Part shown: positions 35,376 through 43,231 of the stretch, one piece after another
Layout: every line of letters starts with the position of its first letter
How positions within the stretch are numbered: position 1 is the first letter of the stretch
Origin: Streptomyces corallincola
Lineage (GTDB): Bacteria; Actinomycetota; Actinomycetes; Streptomycetales; Streptomycetaceae
Assembly: GCF_019104725.1 (NCBI RefSeq)
Contig: NZ_JAHRXF010000007.1
Span: 62,001 to 126,000, forward strand
Direction: 5' to 3'
DNA length: 64,000 nucleotides
Program-made: the position numbers and the translations under genes
The notes under the pieces: model-generated
What the model saw: the letters and a program-made list of their open reading frames with translations, nothing else
The model's database searches: none
Told to the model about the DNA's origin: nothing

Positions 35376-35846
35376 TCACCGTGCCACGCCGACGCTGTTC
35401 TTCAGCTCCATCACCAGCTGCGGGCTGAGCGCGGCACCGGCGCGGTTGGCGAACACCGTCATCTCGTACGCGATGTTGCCGAGCTTGGCGTCCTTGTCGG
35501 CGACCACGCCGAGCACGGCGCCGCTGCCGATCGCGGAGACGATGACATGGCCGCCCTCCAGGTCGATGATGACCTTGTTCAGGGCGCCGAGACCGTAGTT
35601 GCCGGACGCACCGGCGGCCAGGCTGGTGATGCCGGAGACGATCGCGGCGAGCCGCTCGGAGTGCGCGCGCTCGCGCAGTTCCGACACGGCGATCAGCAGA
35701 CCGTCCGAGGAGACCGCGATGGCGTCCACGACGCCCGCGGTCTCGGTGGCGAAGCGGTTCAGCAGCCAGGTGAAATCGGCGGCGGCGGCCCGCAGATCGG
35801 CCGTGCCCGCACCGCTCGTCGGGGTGTCACCTGTGGACGTGCTCAA
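35376..35846 (-). CDS. cvnB: Conservon roadblock/LC7 protein (CvnB)
   Basis: A 156-residue roadblock/LC7-domain protein (FTWLLNRFATETAGVVDAIAVSSDGLLIAVS ... NYGLGALNKVIIDLEGGHVIVSAIGSGAVLGVVAD). Such proteins act as partners or GAPs of the small GTPase. The start is TTG at 35846, overlapping the stop of cvnA by four bases, with an AAGGAG-like site just upstream inside cvnA. Confidence 0.92.
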   Translation of the reverse strand: MSTSTGDTPTSGAGTADLRAAAADFTWLLNRFATETAGVVDAIAVSSDGLLIAVSELRERAHSERLAAIVSGITSLAAGASGNYGLGALNKVIIDLEGGHVIVSAIGSGAVLGVVADKDAKLGNIAYEMTVFANRAGAALSPQLVMELKNSVGVAR

Positions 35847-38461
35847 CTCTCGGCTCCTTCCGGAAGATGGTTCTGGTCGTGCGGCGGGGTGGTACGGCGG
35901 GGGACGCCGGACACACCGGACGCGGTGGGGGCTTCGGGGCTCCCCATGCCCTCGGGGACCTCGGGCCGGGCGGGCAGGTGGAAGGCGCCGGTGTCCAGGT
36001 TCGCGCGGCGCACCGCCGCCTCGAACTCCTCCAGCGCGTCCCGCTCGGCGTCCGCGTCGCGGGGACGGGCGGCGGCCTGCGGTGCGGCCTCGGCCGTCCC
36101 GGCCGTCGTCCGCAGCGTGGCGCCGCGCACCCGGCGGCGCAGGGTGCTCCCGGCGGGAGCGGGCGGCTCCCCGGCGGTGGCCGGAACGGGGTCGTGGCCG
36201 GGTGCGGGGTCCGAGTCGGCCCGGCGGCGCGGGAGACGGCGGGGGAGCGAGGTGTCGTCCCCGGCGCCGGACGCCTCCGTGCCGCTCTGCGCGCGCTCGT
36301 GGTCGTGCGCGGGTTCCGGCGCGGGCGCGGGGTGCTCGCCGTGCGCGGGCTCGGGTTCCGGTTCCGCCCGCCGCTGGGCGGGCAGCGGCGGCCGGGCCTC
36401 CTCGGCGGTCCGCGCCGGTACGGGACCCGACGGGCCCCCGGTGTCCGCCGGGCCGACGCCCACCGGTACGGCGGCTTCCCCGGCGCCCCGGTCGGCCGGT
36501 GCGGACGTGCGCAGCAGCAGGGAGTCGGGCAGCGTCACCTCGGCGGTGACCCCGCCGCCCGGCGTGCGGGTCAGCTGCACCCGGAGCTGCCAGCGCCGGG
36601 CCAGCGCGCCCACCACGAACAGGCCCAGCACCTTGGTGGGTACGAGGTCCAGGCGCTCACGGCGGACCAGGCGGGCGTTCTCCTCCGCGAGCCGTTCGGC
36701 GCTCATGCCGAGTCCGTGGTCGGTGACGACGACATGGGCGCCGTCGGGCCCGTGGCCCACGGTCACCTCGACCGGGCTGCCGTGCGGCGAGAACGACACC
36801 GCGTTCTCCACCAGTTCGGCCGTCATCAGGGTGAGGTCACCGATGACGTCCGGCGCGATCACGGCATCGGAGGCGGCGTACAGCCGTACCCTGCGGTACC
36901 CCTCGATCTGGCCGAGCGCGGCGCGCACCACGTGGGACAGGGTGCTCGGGCCGCCGTCCAGGGCGGTCTCGCGGATACCGGCCAGCAGCATCAGGCTGTC
37001 GGCGTTGCGGCGCAGCCGGACCGCGATGTGGTCGATGGAGTAGAGGCGTTCCAGCAGCGCGGGATCGGTCTCGCCGCGCTCCACGGAGTCGATCAGGGTG
37101 AGCTGACGGCTCGTCAGGTTGCTGACGCGGCGGCCCACGTTGCCGAACATCTCGGCCGTGTTGCGGCGGCTGAGCACCTGGCGTTCCAGCAGCGCGGACG
37201 CGGTGGTCTGCACCCGGTTGAACGCCTCGGCCAGATCACCGATCTCGTCCCGCGCGGTGACCGGTACGTCCCGCAGCCGGGGCGGGGCGGCGTCCTCGGC
37301 GTCGTCGTCGGCGACCCGGTCCAGCTCGCGCCCGGCGACCTCCGCGACCTCCCGCGCGGCCCCGGTGAGCGCCTGCACCGGCCGGATCACCGAGCGGCGC
37401 ACCAGCACCGCGAGCGCGATCCACAGCACGAAGCCGATCAGCGCGCCGTACAGCAGGAACCCGGCGCGCCACTGCGCCGAACCGGACGCGGCGTCGGCGC
37501 GGTCCGCGATCTGGTCGATCAGCGCGGTGGTGATCTTCAGCCGGGCGGCGGCCTGTTCGCGGTAGTCGGGATAGTCGGCCAAGGCGTCGCGCACCGCGAG
37601 CCGGATGCTCTCCCGCGAGCCCGCGTCCAGCTGCGCGGGGTCGATCTGGAGGTCGGCGTAGGCGCGGGCGATCTGCTGCTGTGCCTCGGTGTGGTCGATC
37701 CCGGCGAGCTGCCGGGCCTGCCCCTCGGTGGCGAACCGGGTGAACCGGTCGGCCTGGTGGGTGTAGAGGTCGTACGAGCCGACGGCGTGCGTGAACTCGA
37801 TCAGCGCGTTGGTGTCCCGTGTGGTCGCGGAGAACACGCTGGTCTCGAAGGCACCGTGGGCGGCGTCCGCGCGCAGCAGGGAGTCGAGGAGGTTGCCGGT
37901 GAAGGTGTCGGCGAGCGAGGCGTCCCGGTCGAGCCCGAGACCGTCGATCAGCCGGTCGGCCGCGTCCACGTAGGCGGGGTCGATGTTGTCGGCCGGGAGG
38001 TAGCTGGCCTCCACGCTCTCCCGCAGGCTGGACAGGCCCTCGATGTCGCGCAGCGTCTGCGCCTCGGCGTCCGGCAGGCCGTCGCCGTAGGTGGCGCGCA
38101 CTTGGCGGACCTGCGTGTCCACCGCGCGCTGCGCGGTCCGGTACGCGGTGAGGGAGGGCCGGGCGTCGCCGGACTCGTAGCGCACCGAGAGCAGGATGGC
38201 CTGCTGGTGCTCGGCCTCCACCCGGTCCACCAGGCGGGCGACCTGCGCGCTGTCGCGCACCGCGCCCGCCGCCCGCGCCGCCTCCGAGGACTGCCGCACC
38301 AGATCGTTGACCAGGTACGACAGCAGGACGGCGACGACCGCGATGGGGATGCCGACGAGCAGGTTGAGCTTGCGGCGGAAGGGCCAGCGGTCCGCGAAAC
38401 TCGTCGCGCCGCCGTGCTCCTGGGCATGCCGGTCGGGCGCGTCCACCTGGGTCGTGGACAA
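35843..38461 (-). CDS. cvnA: Conservon sensor histidine-kinase-like protein (CvnA)
   Basis: An 872-residue membrane sensor. TTG at 38461 was chosen over an upstream ATG because AGGAGG (38467-38472) lies five bases before it. One membrane helix near residue 40 (LLVGIPIAVVAVLLSYLVNDL), an extracytoplasmic nitrate/nitrite-sensing-like helical domain to about 310, a second helix (LLYGALIGFVLWIALAVLV), a HAMP region, and an ATPase domain with TAELVENAVSFSPHGSP, VTDHGLGMSAERL and a G-rich end. No canonical phospho-acceptor H-box is evident, as usual in conservons. The last 200 residues are Pro/Glu/Arg-rich and disordered. Confidence 0.92.
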   Translation of the reverse strand: MSTTQVDAPDRHAQEHGGATSFADRWPFRRKLNLLVGIPIAVVAVLLSYLVNDLVRQSSEAARAAGAVRDSAQVARLVDRVEAEHQQAILLSVRYESGDARPSLTAYRTAQRAVDTQVRQVRATYGDGLPDAEAQTLRDIEGLSSLRESVEASYLPADNIDPAYVDAADRLIDGLGLDRDASLADTFTGNLLDSLLRADAAHGAFETSVFSATTRDTNALIEFTHAVGSYDLYTHQADRFTRFATEGQARQLAGIDHTEAQQQIARAYADLQIDPAQLDAGSRESIRLAVRDALADYPDYREQAAARLKITTALIDQIADRADAASGSAQWRAGFLLYGALIGFVLWIALAVLVRRSVIRPVQALTGAAREVAEVAGRELDRVADDDAEDAAPPRLRDVPVTARDEIGDLAEAFNRVQTTASALLERQVLSRRNTAEMFGNVGRRVSNLTSRQLTLIDSVERGETDPALLERLYSIDHIAVRLRRNADSLMLLAGIRETALDGGPSTLSHVVRAALGQIEGYRRVRLYAASDAVIAPDVIGDLTLMTAELVENAVSFSPHGSPVEVTVGHGPDGAHVVVTDHGLGMSAERLAEENARLVRRERLDLVPTKVLGLFVVGALARRWQLRVQLTRTPGGGVTAEVTLPDSLLLRTSAPADRGAGEAAVPVGVGPADTGGPSGPVPARTAEEARPPLPAQRRAEPEPEPAHGEHPAPAPEPAHDHERAQSGTEASGAGDDTSLPRRLPRRRADSDPAPGHDPVPATAGEPPAPAGSTLRRRVRGATLRTTAGTAEAAPQAAARPRDADAERDALEEFEAAVRRANLDTGAFHLPARPEVPEGMGSPEAPTASGVSGVPRRTTPPHDQNHLPEGAES

Positions 38462-38624
38462 CGGGCCTCCTTGGTGGGCGCCTCGCGGCGGAAGCGGCAC
38501 CCCGCACCGCTGTGGCCGGTTTCGACTCGGTGAGACTACAGGGCCGTCGAAGCGCGGATCAGCTCGGCTTTTATCAAGAATGCGTTACATGTTGAACGCC
38601 TCGTCAGCACAACTGACCGCACAT

Positions 38625-38696
38625 GGAAGCCAATCGGTCTCAATCGGTGACCCTGGGCACTTGACGGGCGCGGAACTGGCTGGTTTGGATCTGTGG
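38625..38696 (+). promoter_or_regulatory. Promoter of the substrate-binding gene, apparently leaderless
   Basis: TTGACG (38661-38666), an 18-base spacer and TTGGAT (38685-38690) form a good sigma-70 promoter. Transcription would begin about seven bases later, at or next to the GTG start codon at 38697. No ribosome site is present between. Just upstream an octamer CAATCGGT is repeated at 38631-38638 and 38641-38648, overlapping the region where an activator or repressor would bind. The divergent cvnA promoter shares this 235-bp gap. Confidence 0.6.
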
Positions 38697-39659
38697 GTGA
38701 CTTCCAACAACCGCATCAGCAGGTCCATCCGTAAGAACCGAGGCGCGGCGGCGGTCGCCCTCGCGGCGGCGACCGCGCTGCTGGCGGGCTGTGGCTCCTC
38801 GGACGGCAAGAGCGGCGGCAACCCGCTCGAAGAAGGCAAGAAGGGCGGGGACGGCGTCGTCGTCGGCTCCAACAACTTCGCCGAGAGCATCCTGCTCGCC
38901 GACATCTACGGCGAGGCACTCAAGGCCAAGGGCATCAAGGTCACCTACAAGCCGAACATCGGCAGCCGCGAGACCACCTACGGCCTCCTCAAGAACGGCT
39001 CCATCTCCGTCCTGCCCGAGTACAACGGCGCGCTGCTCGCCTACCTCGACCAGAAGGCCGCGCCGACCTCGGTCGAGGGCACCACCCAGGCCATCGAGGC
39101 CAAGCTCGACGGCAAGCTGGCGCTGCTCAAGCCGTCGCCCGCGCAGGACAAAGACTCCGTCACCCTCAACGCGGCCACCGCGAAGAAGTACAACCTCACC
39201 GACAAGTCGTCCCTGGCCGACCTCAAGGACATCGCCAAGGACCTCGTCATCGGAGGTTCCCCGGAGTTCCAGACCCGTCACCAGGGCCTGGTCGGCCTGA
39301 AGGACGTCTACGGCCTGGAGTTCAAGTCCTTCAAGGCGCTGGACGCGGGCGGCCCGCTCACCCAGGCCGCGCTGCAGAAGAACACGGTGCAGGCCGCCGA
39401 CATCTTCACCACGGACCCGGCCATCGTGAAGCAGAAGTTCGTCGTCCTCCAGGACACCAAGAACCTCTTCGGCTTCGCCAACGTCCAGCCGCTCGTGCAC
39501 AAGGGCGACCTCGACGCCAAGGGCACCGACGCCCTCGACGCCGTCTCCGCCAAGCTGGACACCGAGACCCTGCTGAAGCTGGACACCGAGGTGCAGACGG
39601 AGAACAAGGACCCGCTGGACGTGGCCAAGGCCTGGCTCAAGTCCGCCGGTCTCGGCTGA
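38697..39659 (+). CDS. OpuC/ProX-type quaternary-amine-binding lipoprotein
   Basis: A 320-residue lipoprotein. The signal ends in LLAGCGSS (lipidated Cys), then a short linker and the OpuAC-type binding domain: VVVGSNNFAESILLADIYGEALKAKG, NIGSRETTYGLLKNGSISVLPEYNGALLAYL, VIGGSPEFQTRHQGLVGLKDVYG and NVQPLVHKGDL. Such proteins hand glycine betaine, choline, carnitine or, in EgtU-like members, histidine betaines to the ABC transporter. GTG start at 38697. Its ATPase and permeases are at 31833-34278 on the same strand, with the conservon in between. A HAL-like gene starts 19 bp after its stop. Confidence 0.93.
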   Translation: MTSNNRISRSIRKNRGAAAVALAAATALLAGCGSSDGKSGGNPLEEGKKGGDGVVVGSNNFAESILLADIYGEALKAKGIKVTYKPNIGSRETTYGLLKNGSISVLPEYNGALLAYLDQKAAPTSVEGTTQAIEAKLDGKLALLKPSPAQDKDSVTLNAATAKKYNLTDKSSLADLKDIAKDLVIGGSPEFQTRHQGLVGLKDVYGLEFKSFKALDAGGPLTQAALQKNTVQAADIFTTDPAIVKQKFVVLQDTKNLFGFANVQPLVHKGDLDAKGTDALDAVSAKLDTETLLKLDTEVQTENKDPLDVAKAWLKSAGLG

Positions 39660-39678
39660 TCCGGCACCCCCACGGCAC

Positions 39679-41487
39679 ATGAGCGTGGACACGACGACGC
39701 GGGCGACCCCGGAGGCCGGGGGCGCCCGCGTCGTGCTGGACGGCGGCGCCCTCGCCCTGCCCGCACTGGTCGCCCTGGCCGACGGCACCGCCGAACCCGC
39801 CCTCGCGCCCGAGGCGCTGGCCCGGCTGCACACCGCCCGCGCGCACGCCGACCGGCTTGCCGCCTCCGGCCGCTGGTACGGGCGCGGTACGGGCGTCGGC
39901 GCGCACCGCTCGGTCGCGGTGGACCCCGCCGAGGAGGCCGCGCACGGGCTGCGTCTGCTGCGCAGCCACGCGGGCGGCGCCGGACCACTGCTCCCGGCCC
40001 GGCAGGTCCGCGCCCTGCTCGCCGTCCGCGCCAACCAGCTGCTCGCGGGCGGCTCCGGCATCCACCCCTGCTTCGTCACCGCTCTCACCGACGCGCTCGC
40101 CCTCGGCGTCCACCCGGCCGTCAACGCCTACGGCGGAGTGGGTACCGGCGACCTCACGGCGCTCGCCCAGACCGGACTGACACTGATCGGTGAACGGCCC
40201 TGGCTGACGGCGGAGTTGACGGAGATCGCGGACGCCTCCGAGATCGCGGGCACGTCCGGTACCTCAGGCACGTCCGGGACCTCGGGCACGCAGGAGGCGT
40301 CCGGGGTGCCGGGCGGGCGGCGGCTGCCCGCGCCCGTGCCGCTGCGTCCCGGTGACGCGCTCGCCCTGCTGAGCAGCAACGCGCTGGCCCTGGGCCAGGC
40401 CGCGCTGGGCTGGCACGCCGTGGACGTGCTGCTCCGGGCCACACACGCGGTCGCCGCGCTCTCCCTGGCCGCCGTCTCCGGCTCCCTGGAGGCGTACGCG
40501 GCACCCGTGCACGCGCTGCGTCCCTACCCCGGCCCGGCGCGTGCGGCGGGGGAGGTGCTGCGGCTGCTGGGGGTGCGCGAGGCGCCGTACGGGGGGCTGG
40601 GCGCGGGGCTCGGCGGAGCCGGACGGGGCGGCCCGGAACGCGGTGGGGACGGGGCGTCGGCCGTGCTCCCACCGGACACGTCGGTGCCCCTCATGCCCCA
40701 GCAGCGCACCGGACCACTCGGCGGCGGCACACATGAAGTGCCGCTCCCCGCACCTGAGTTGGAGAATGGCGCCATACCGGGGCCGACGCCGGTGCCCCAG
40801 GAGTACGGCGCTCTCTCCACCCCCCGCCGCATCCAGGACCCCTTTGGCTTCCGGGCGTTCCCGCAGGCGCACGGAGCCGCGCTGGACGCGTGTGCCGGGC
40901 TGCGCCGGACCGTGGAGGCGGAGATCAACTGCGCCTCGGAGAACCCGGTCCTGACCCCCGACGGGCGTCTCTACCACCACGGCGGCTTCTTCGCCGTCCC
41001 GCTCGCCCTGGCACTGGACGGGCTCAACCTCGCCCTGCTCCAGACCGCCCAGCTCTCCGTGGCCCGGCTCGCCGCGCTGGGCCGGGCGGACCTCACCGGG
41101 CTGCCCGCGTTCCTGGCCACCGGCCCGACCGGCAGCTCCGGGGCGATGATCCTGGAGTACACCGCCAACTCGGCGCTGGCAGAGCTGCGTTCGTGCGCCA
41201 TGCCCGCCTCGGCGGGGCACGCCGTGCAGTCCCACGGGCTGGAGGAGGCGGCCACCTTCGCCGGACAGGCCGCCCGGCAGACCGAGCGTGCCGCCGACGC
41301 CTTCGCCACCGTCCTCGCCTGCGAACTCGTCTCCGCCGTAAGGGCGTTGCGGATGCGTCCGGTGCCGCCCCCGCTGTCCGCCCTCGCCACCGCCGCCACC
41401 GCCCTGGCACCCGGCACCGAGGACCGGCCACTGACCGGGGACATCATGGCGGCGGCCGAACTCCTGGGCGCGCTGGCCGAGTTGTAG
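39679..41487 (+). CDS. HAL/PAL-superfamily protein lacking the MIO-forming Ala-Ser-Gly
   Basis: A 602-residue member of the histidine/phenylalanine ammonia-lyase superfamily. Family landmarks: Y67 in RWYGRGTGVGAH, RIQDPFGFRAFPQAHGAALD (383-403), EAEINCASENPVL and SSGAMILEYTANSALAELRS. The cofactor loop, normally G-S-V-G-A-S-G-D-L, reads Y-G-G-V-G-T-G-D-L (151-159): one residue shorter and without Ala-Ser-Gly. The catalytic Tyr that follows Gln-Asp-Pro in HAL is Phe389, while Arg392 remains. A (Gly-Thr-Ser)4 run sits at 191-204 and a low-complexity insert at about 301-378. Classical ammonia elimination is therefore unlikely. It follows the betaine-binding protein gene by 19 bp, so it may act on that transporter's substrate. 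Confidence 0.88.
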   Translation: MSVDTTTRATPEAGGARVVLDGGALALPALVALADGTAEPALAPEALARLHTARAHADRLAASGRWYGRGTGVGAHRSVAVDPAEEAAHGLRLLRSHAGGAGPLLPARQVRALLAVRANQLLAGGSGIHPCFVTALTDALALGVHPAVNAYGGVGTGDLTALAQTGLTLIGERPWLTAELTEIADASEIAGTSGTSGTSGTSGTQEASGVPGGRRLPAPVPLRPGDALALLSSNALALGQAALGWHAVDVLLRATHAVAALSLAAVSGSLEAYAAPVHALRPYPGPARAAGEVLRLLGVREAPYGGLGAGLGGAGRGGPERGGDGASAVLPPDTSVPLMPQQRTGPLGGGTHEVPLPAPELENGAIPGPTPVPQEYGALSTPRRIQDPFGFRAFPQAHGAALDACAGLRRTVEAEINCASENPVLTPDGRLYHHGGFFAVPLALALDGLNLALLQTAQLSVARLAALGRADLTGLPAFLATGPTGSSGAMILEYTANSALAELRSCAMPASAGHAVQSHGLEEAATFAGQAARQTERAADAFATVLACELVSAVRALRMRPVPPPLSALATAATALAPGTEDRPLTGDIMAAAELLGALAEL

Positions 41488-41623
41488 ACCAACCCCTTCG
41501 CCGGATCACCGGCCGTGCCCTCCGTGCCCTCCGTGTGGTTCACGCCGTCCTGCGTGCCGTCCGCGGTCCGTACGGCCGGGGCGCGCCGCCGTCACGGCGG
41601 GCGCGCCCCGGTCCCCCGGCCGG

Positions 41624-42079
41624 TCAGAGGTCGAACTCGTGCGGCGGCAGATCCAGCGTGTAGCACGCCTCGCGGACCACGGCCTGCTCGGTCTTGTCGA
41701 AGTCGCCGTCCGCGCCGCCGATGACGATGCCGATCTGGATCACGGCCCGCGCCTCGGCGGGCTTCTTCTTCGCCTTGGCGATCTCCTGGAGCACGCTCAC
41801 CTTGCCGAAGTCGAAGTCGGCGGTCAGCTTGTTCAGGTTCTCGTCGAAGCGGCGGCGCAGATCGTCGGCCGGGAAGTTCTGCAGCACGTCGTTGGTGGCG
41901 ATCAGCTGGGCCACCCGCTGCCGCTCGGACGGGTCGATCGTGCCGTCCGCCGCCGCCACGAGCGCGCACATGGCCATGCTCGCGTCACGGAAGGCCCCGC
42001 TCTTGAGGTCGTTCTTCTTCGCCACGAGCTGGGTCTGCATCTGCGACGCCGACTCCTTGAAGCGGTCCCACAGGGCCAT
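41624..42079 (-). CDS. TerB-family tellurite-resistance protein
   Basis: A 151-residue all-helical TerB protein: FRDASMAMCALVAAADGTIDPSERQRVAQLI, LTADFDFGKVSVLQEIAKAKKKPAEARAVIQIGIVIGGADGDFDKTEQAVVREACYTLDL. The two acidic AADGTIDPSE and GGADGDFDKTE loops are the likely metal-binding pairs. The ATG at 42079 follows AAGGAG. Other ter genes (terD, terC) are not next to it. It is usually linked to membrane-associated stress and metal sensing. Confidence 0.92.
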   Translation of the reverse strand: MALWDRFKESASQMQTQLVAKKNDLKSGAFRDASMAMCALVAAADGTIDPSERQRVAQLIATNDVLQNFPADDLRRRFDENLNKLTADFDFGKVSVLQEIAKAKKKPAEARAVIQIGIVIGGADGDFDKTEQAVVREACYTLDLPPHEFDL

Positions 42080-42136
42080 GCGAACTCCTTGTATCCAGGT
42101 CATCGATCGCGCGTCCCCCACGGAAGCGCGCGGCAC

Positions 42137-42156
42137 TTTCTACAACACCGTAGAAA
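42137..42156. promoter_or_regulatory. AT-rich inverted repeat upstream of terB
   Basis: TTTCTAC (42137-42143), a six-base spacer and GTAGAAA (42150-42156) form a perfect 7-bp dyad about 58-77 bases before the terB start. Its AT content stands out in this genome. It could be an operator or overlap a -10/-35 region of terB; no regulator is suggested by the sequence. Confidence 0.45.
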
Positions 42157-42226
42157 CTCATGGGACGCCGGATAAGTTCCGGTGTTCCTCGGCGAATTCG
42201 GCGGCGATCCGGGTGCGGTGCCCCGG

Positions 42227-43231
42227 TCAGCGGCGCCGCAGGCGCAGGAACAGAGCCGTGCCACCAGTGAGTACCAGTACGGCCGCCGCGCCCGCCGCCA
42301 GGAGCGGGGCCGAGGGGCCCGTCCCCGCCCGCGTCACCTCGGCCACCGGGGTGCCCGGCACCGCGCCGTCCGGTGAGGCGTGCTCGGCGTGCGCGGCTGC
42401 CGAGGCGGGGGCCCTGCCGCTGGGCCGGGCGGTGGAACCCGGCTTCTCCGGCGCCGACTCGGTGGCGGTCGGCGTCGGTTTCCGGGTGGCCGGCGGCTTC
42501 GCGGCCGTGCCCTCCGCCCGTCCGCCGCTGCCCGCCGGGTCCGGGAACACCACGTCGGAGCAGGAGTAGTAGGTGTCCGGCGTGCTGGTGTTCTGCCAGA
42601 CCGTGTACAGCACCTGACGGCCGGTCCGGTCCTTCGGCAGCGTGGCCGGGATGTGGTACGCCCCGTTCGTCAGCGCCGGGTCCTTGACCTCGGCGAACGG
42701 CCGCGCGGGCAGGTCGGCCCAGGTCAGCGGCTTCGCCGGGTCGTAGCCCGGCCGGGTCAGATAGAGCCGGAACGAACCGGTGTGCGCGATCGTCGAGGCG
42801 TACGTCATGGTGAGCCGCGCGCCGGGGGTCAGCCGGGTCGCGGGCCAGTCCCGGCGGGGCAGGTCCAGCCCCCGGTAGGCGGCCAGTCCGCCGCTGCACA
42901 GCTTCCCGTCCGGCACCACCTGCCGGTCCCGGCCCGCGACGCCCGCCACCCGCAGGTTGTCCCAGGCGGTGAACGGCCCGCCGTTCGCGGCGACGGCGGC
43001 CCGGCAGGCCGCCGAGTCCTTCGCGGAACCGCCCTGCGGGGAACAGGCGTAGACCCGGCTGACCGGGTCGGTCGGCGCGCCGTGGGCCAGCGCGGGCGCC
43101 GCCGCCCACGGCAGGAGCAGCAACGGGGCGGCCACCCCCGCGCCGAGCGCGCCGAGCCGCGCCGTCACGGCCGTACGCGGACCCGTACGCGGGGCAGGGG
43201 CCGTGCGGGTGGACCGAGTCGTCCGAGTCAT
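42227..43231 (-). CDS. Membrane-anchored AA10 lytic polysaccharide monooxygenase
   Basis: A 334-residue protein. A long signal peptide ends ALA at 49, leaving His50 as the mature N-terminus (HGAPTDPVSRVYACSPQGG); His150 (STIAHTGSFRLYL) is the second ligand of the copper brace. The LPMO domain continues to about 240 (VLYTVWQNTSTPDTYYSCSDVVF). A Pro/Ala/Glu-rich linker follows and the C-terminus is a hydrophobic helix (LLAAGAAAVLVLTGGTALFLRLRRR) that would anchor it to the membrane. AA10 enzymes oxidatively cut chitin or cellulose; an anchored form suggests action at the cell wall. ATG at 43231 follows GAGGAGA. Confidence 0.92.
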   Translation of the reverse strand: MTRTTRSTRTAPAPRTGPRTAVTARLGALGAGVAAPLLLLPWAAAPALAHGAPTDPVSRVYACSPQGGSAKDSAACRAAVAANGGPFTAWDNLRVAGVAGRDRQVVPDGKLCSGGLAAYRGLDLPRRDWPATRLTPGARLTMTYASTIAHTGSFRLYLTRPGYDPAKPLTWADLPARPFAEVKDPALTNGAYHIPATLPKDRTGRQVLYTVWQNTSTPDTYYSCSDVVFPDPAGSGGRAEGTAAKPPATRKPTPTATESAPEKPGSTARPSGRAPASAAAHAEHASPDGAVPGTPVAEVTRAGTGPSAPLLAAGAAAVLVLTGGTALFLRLRRR

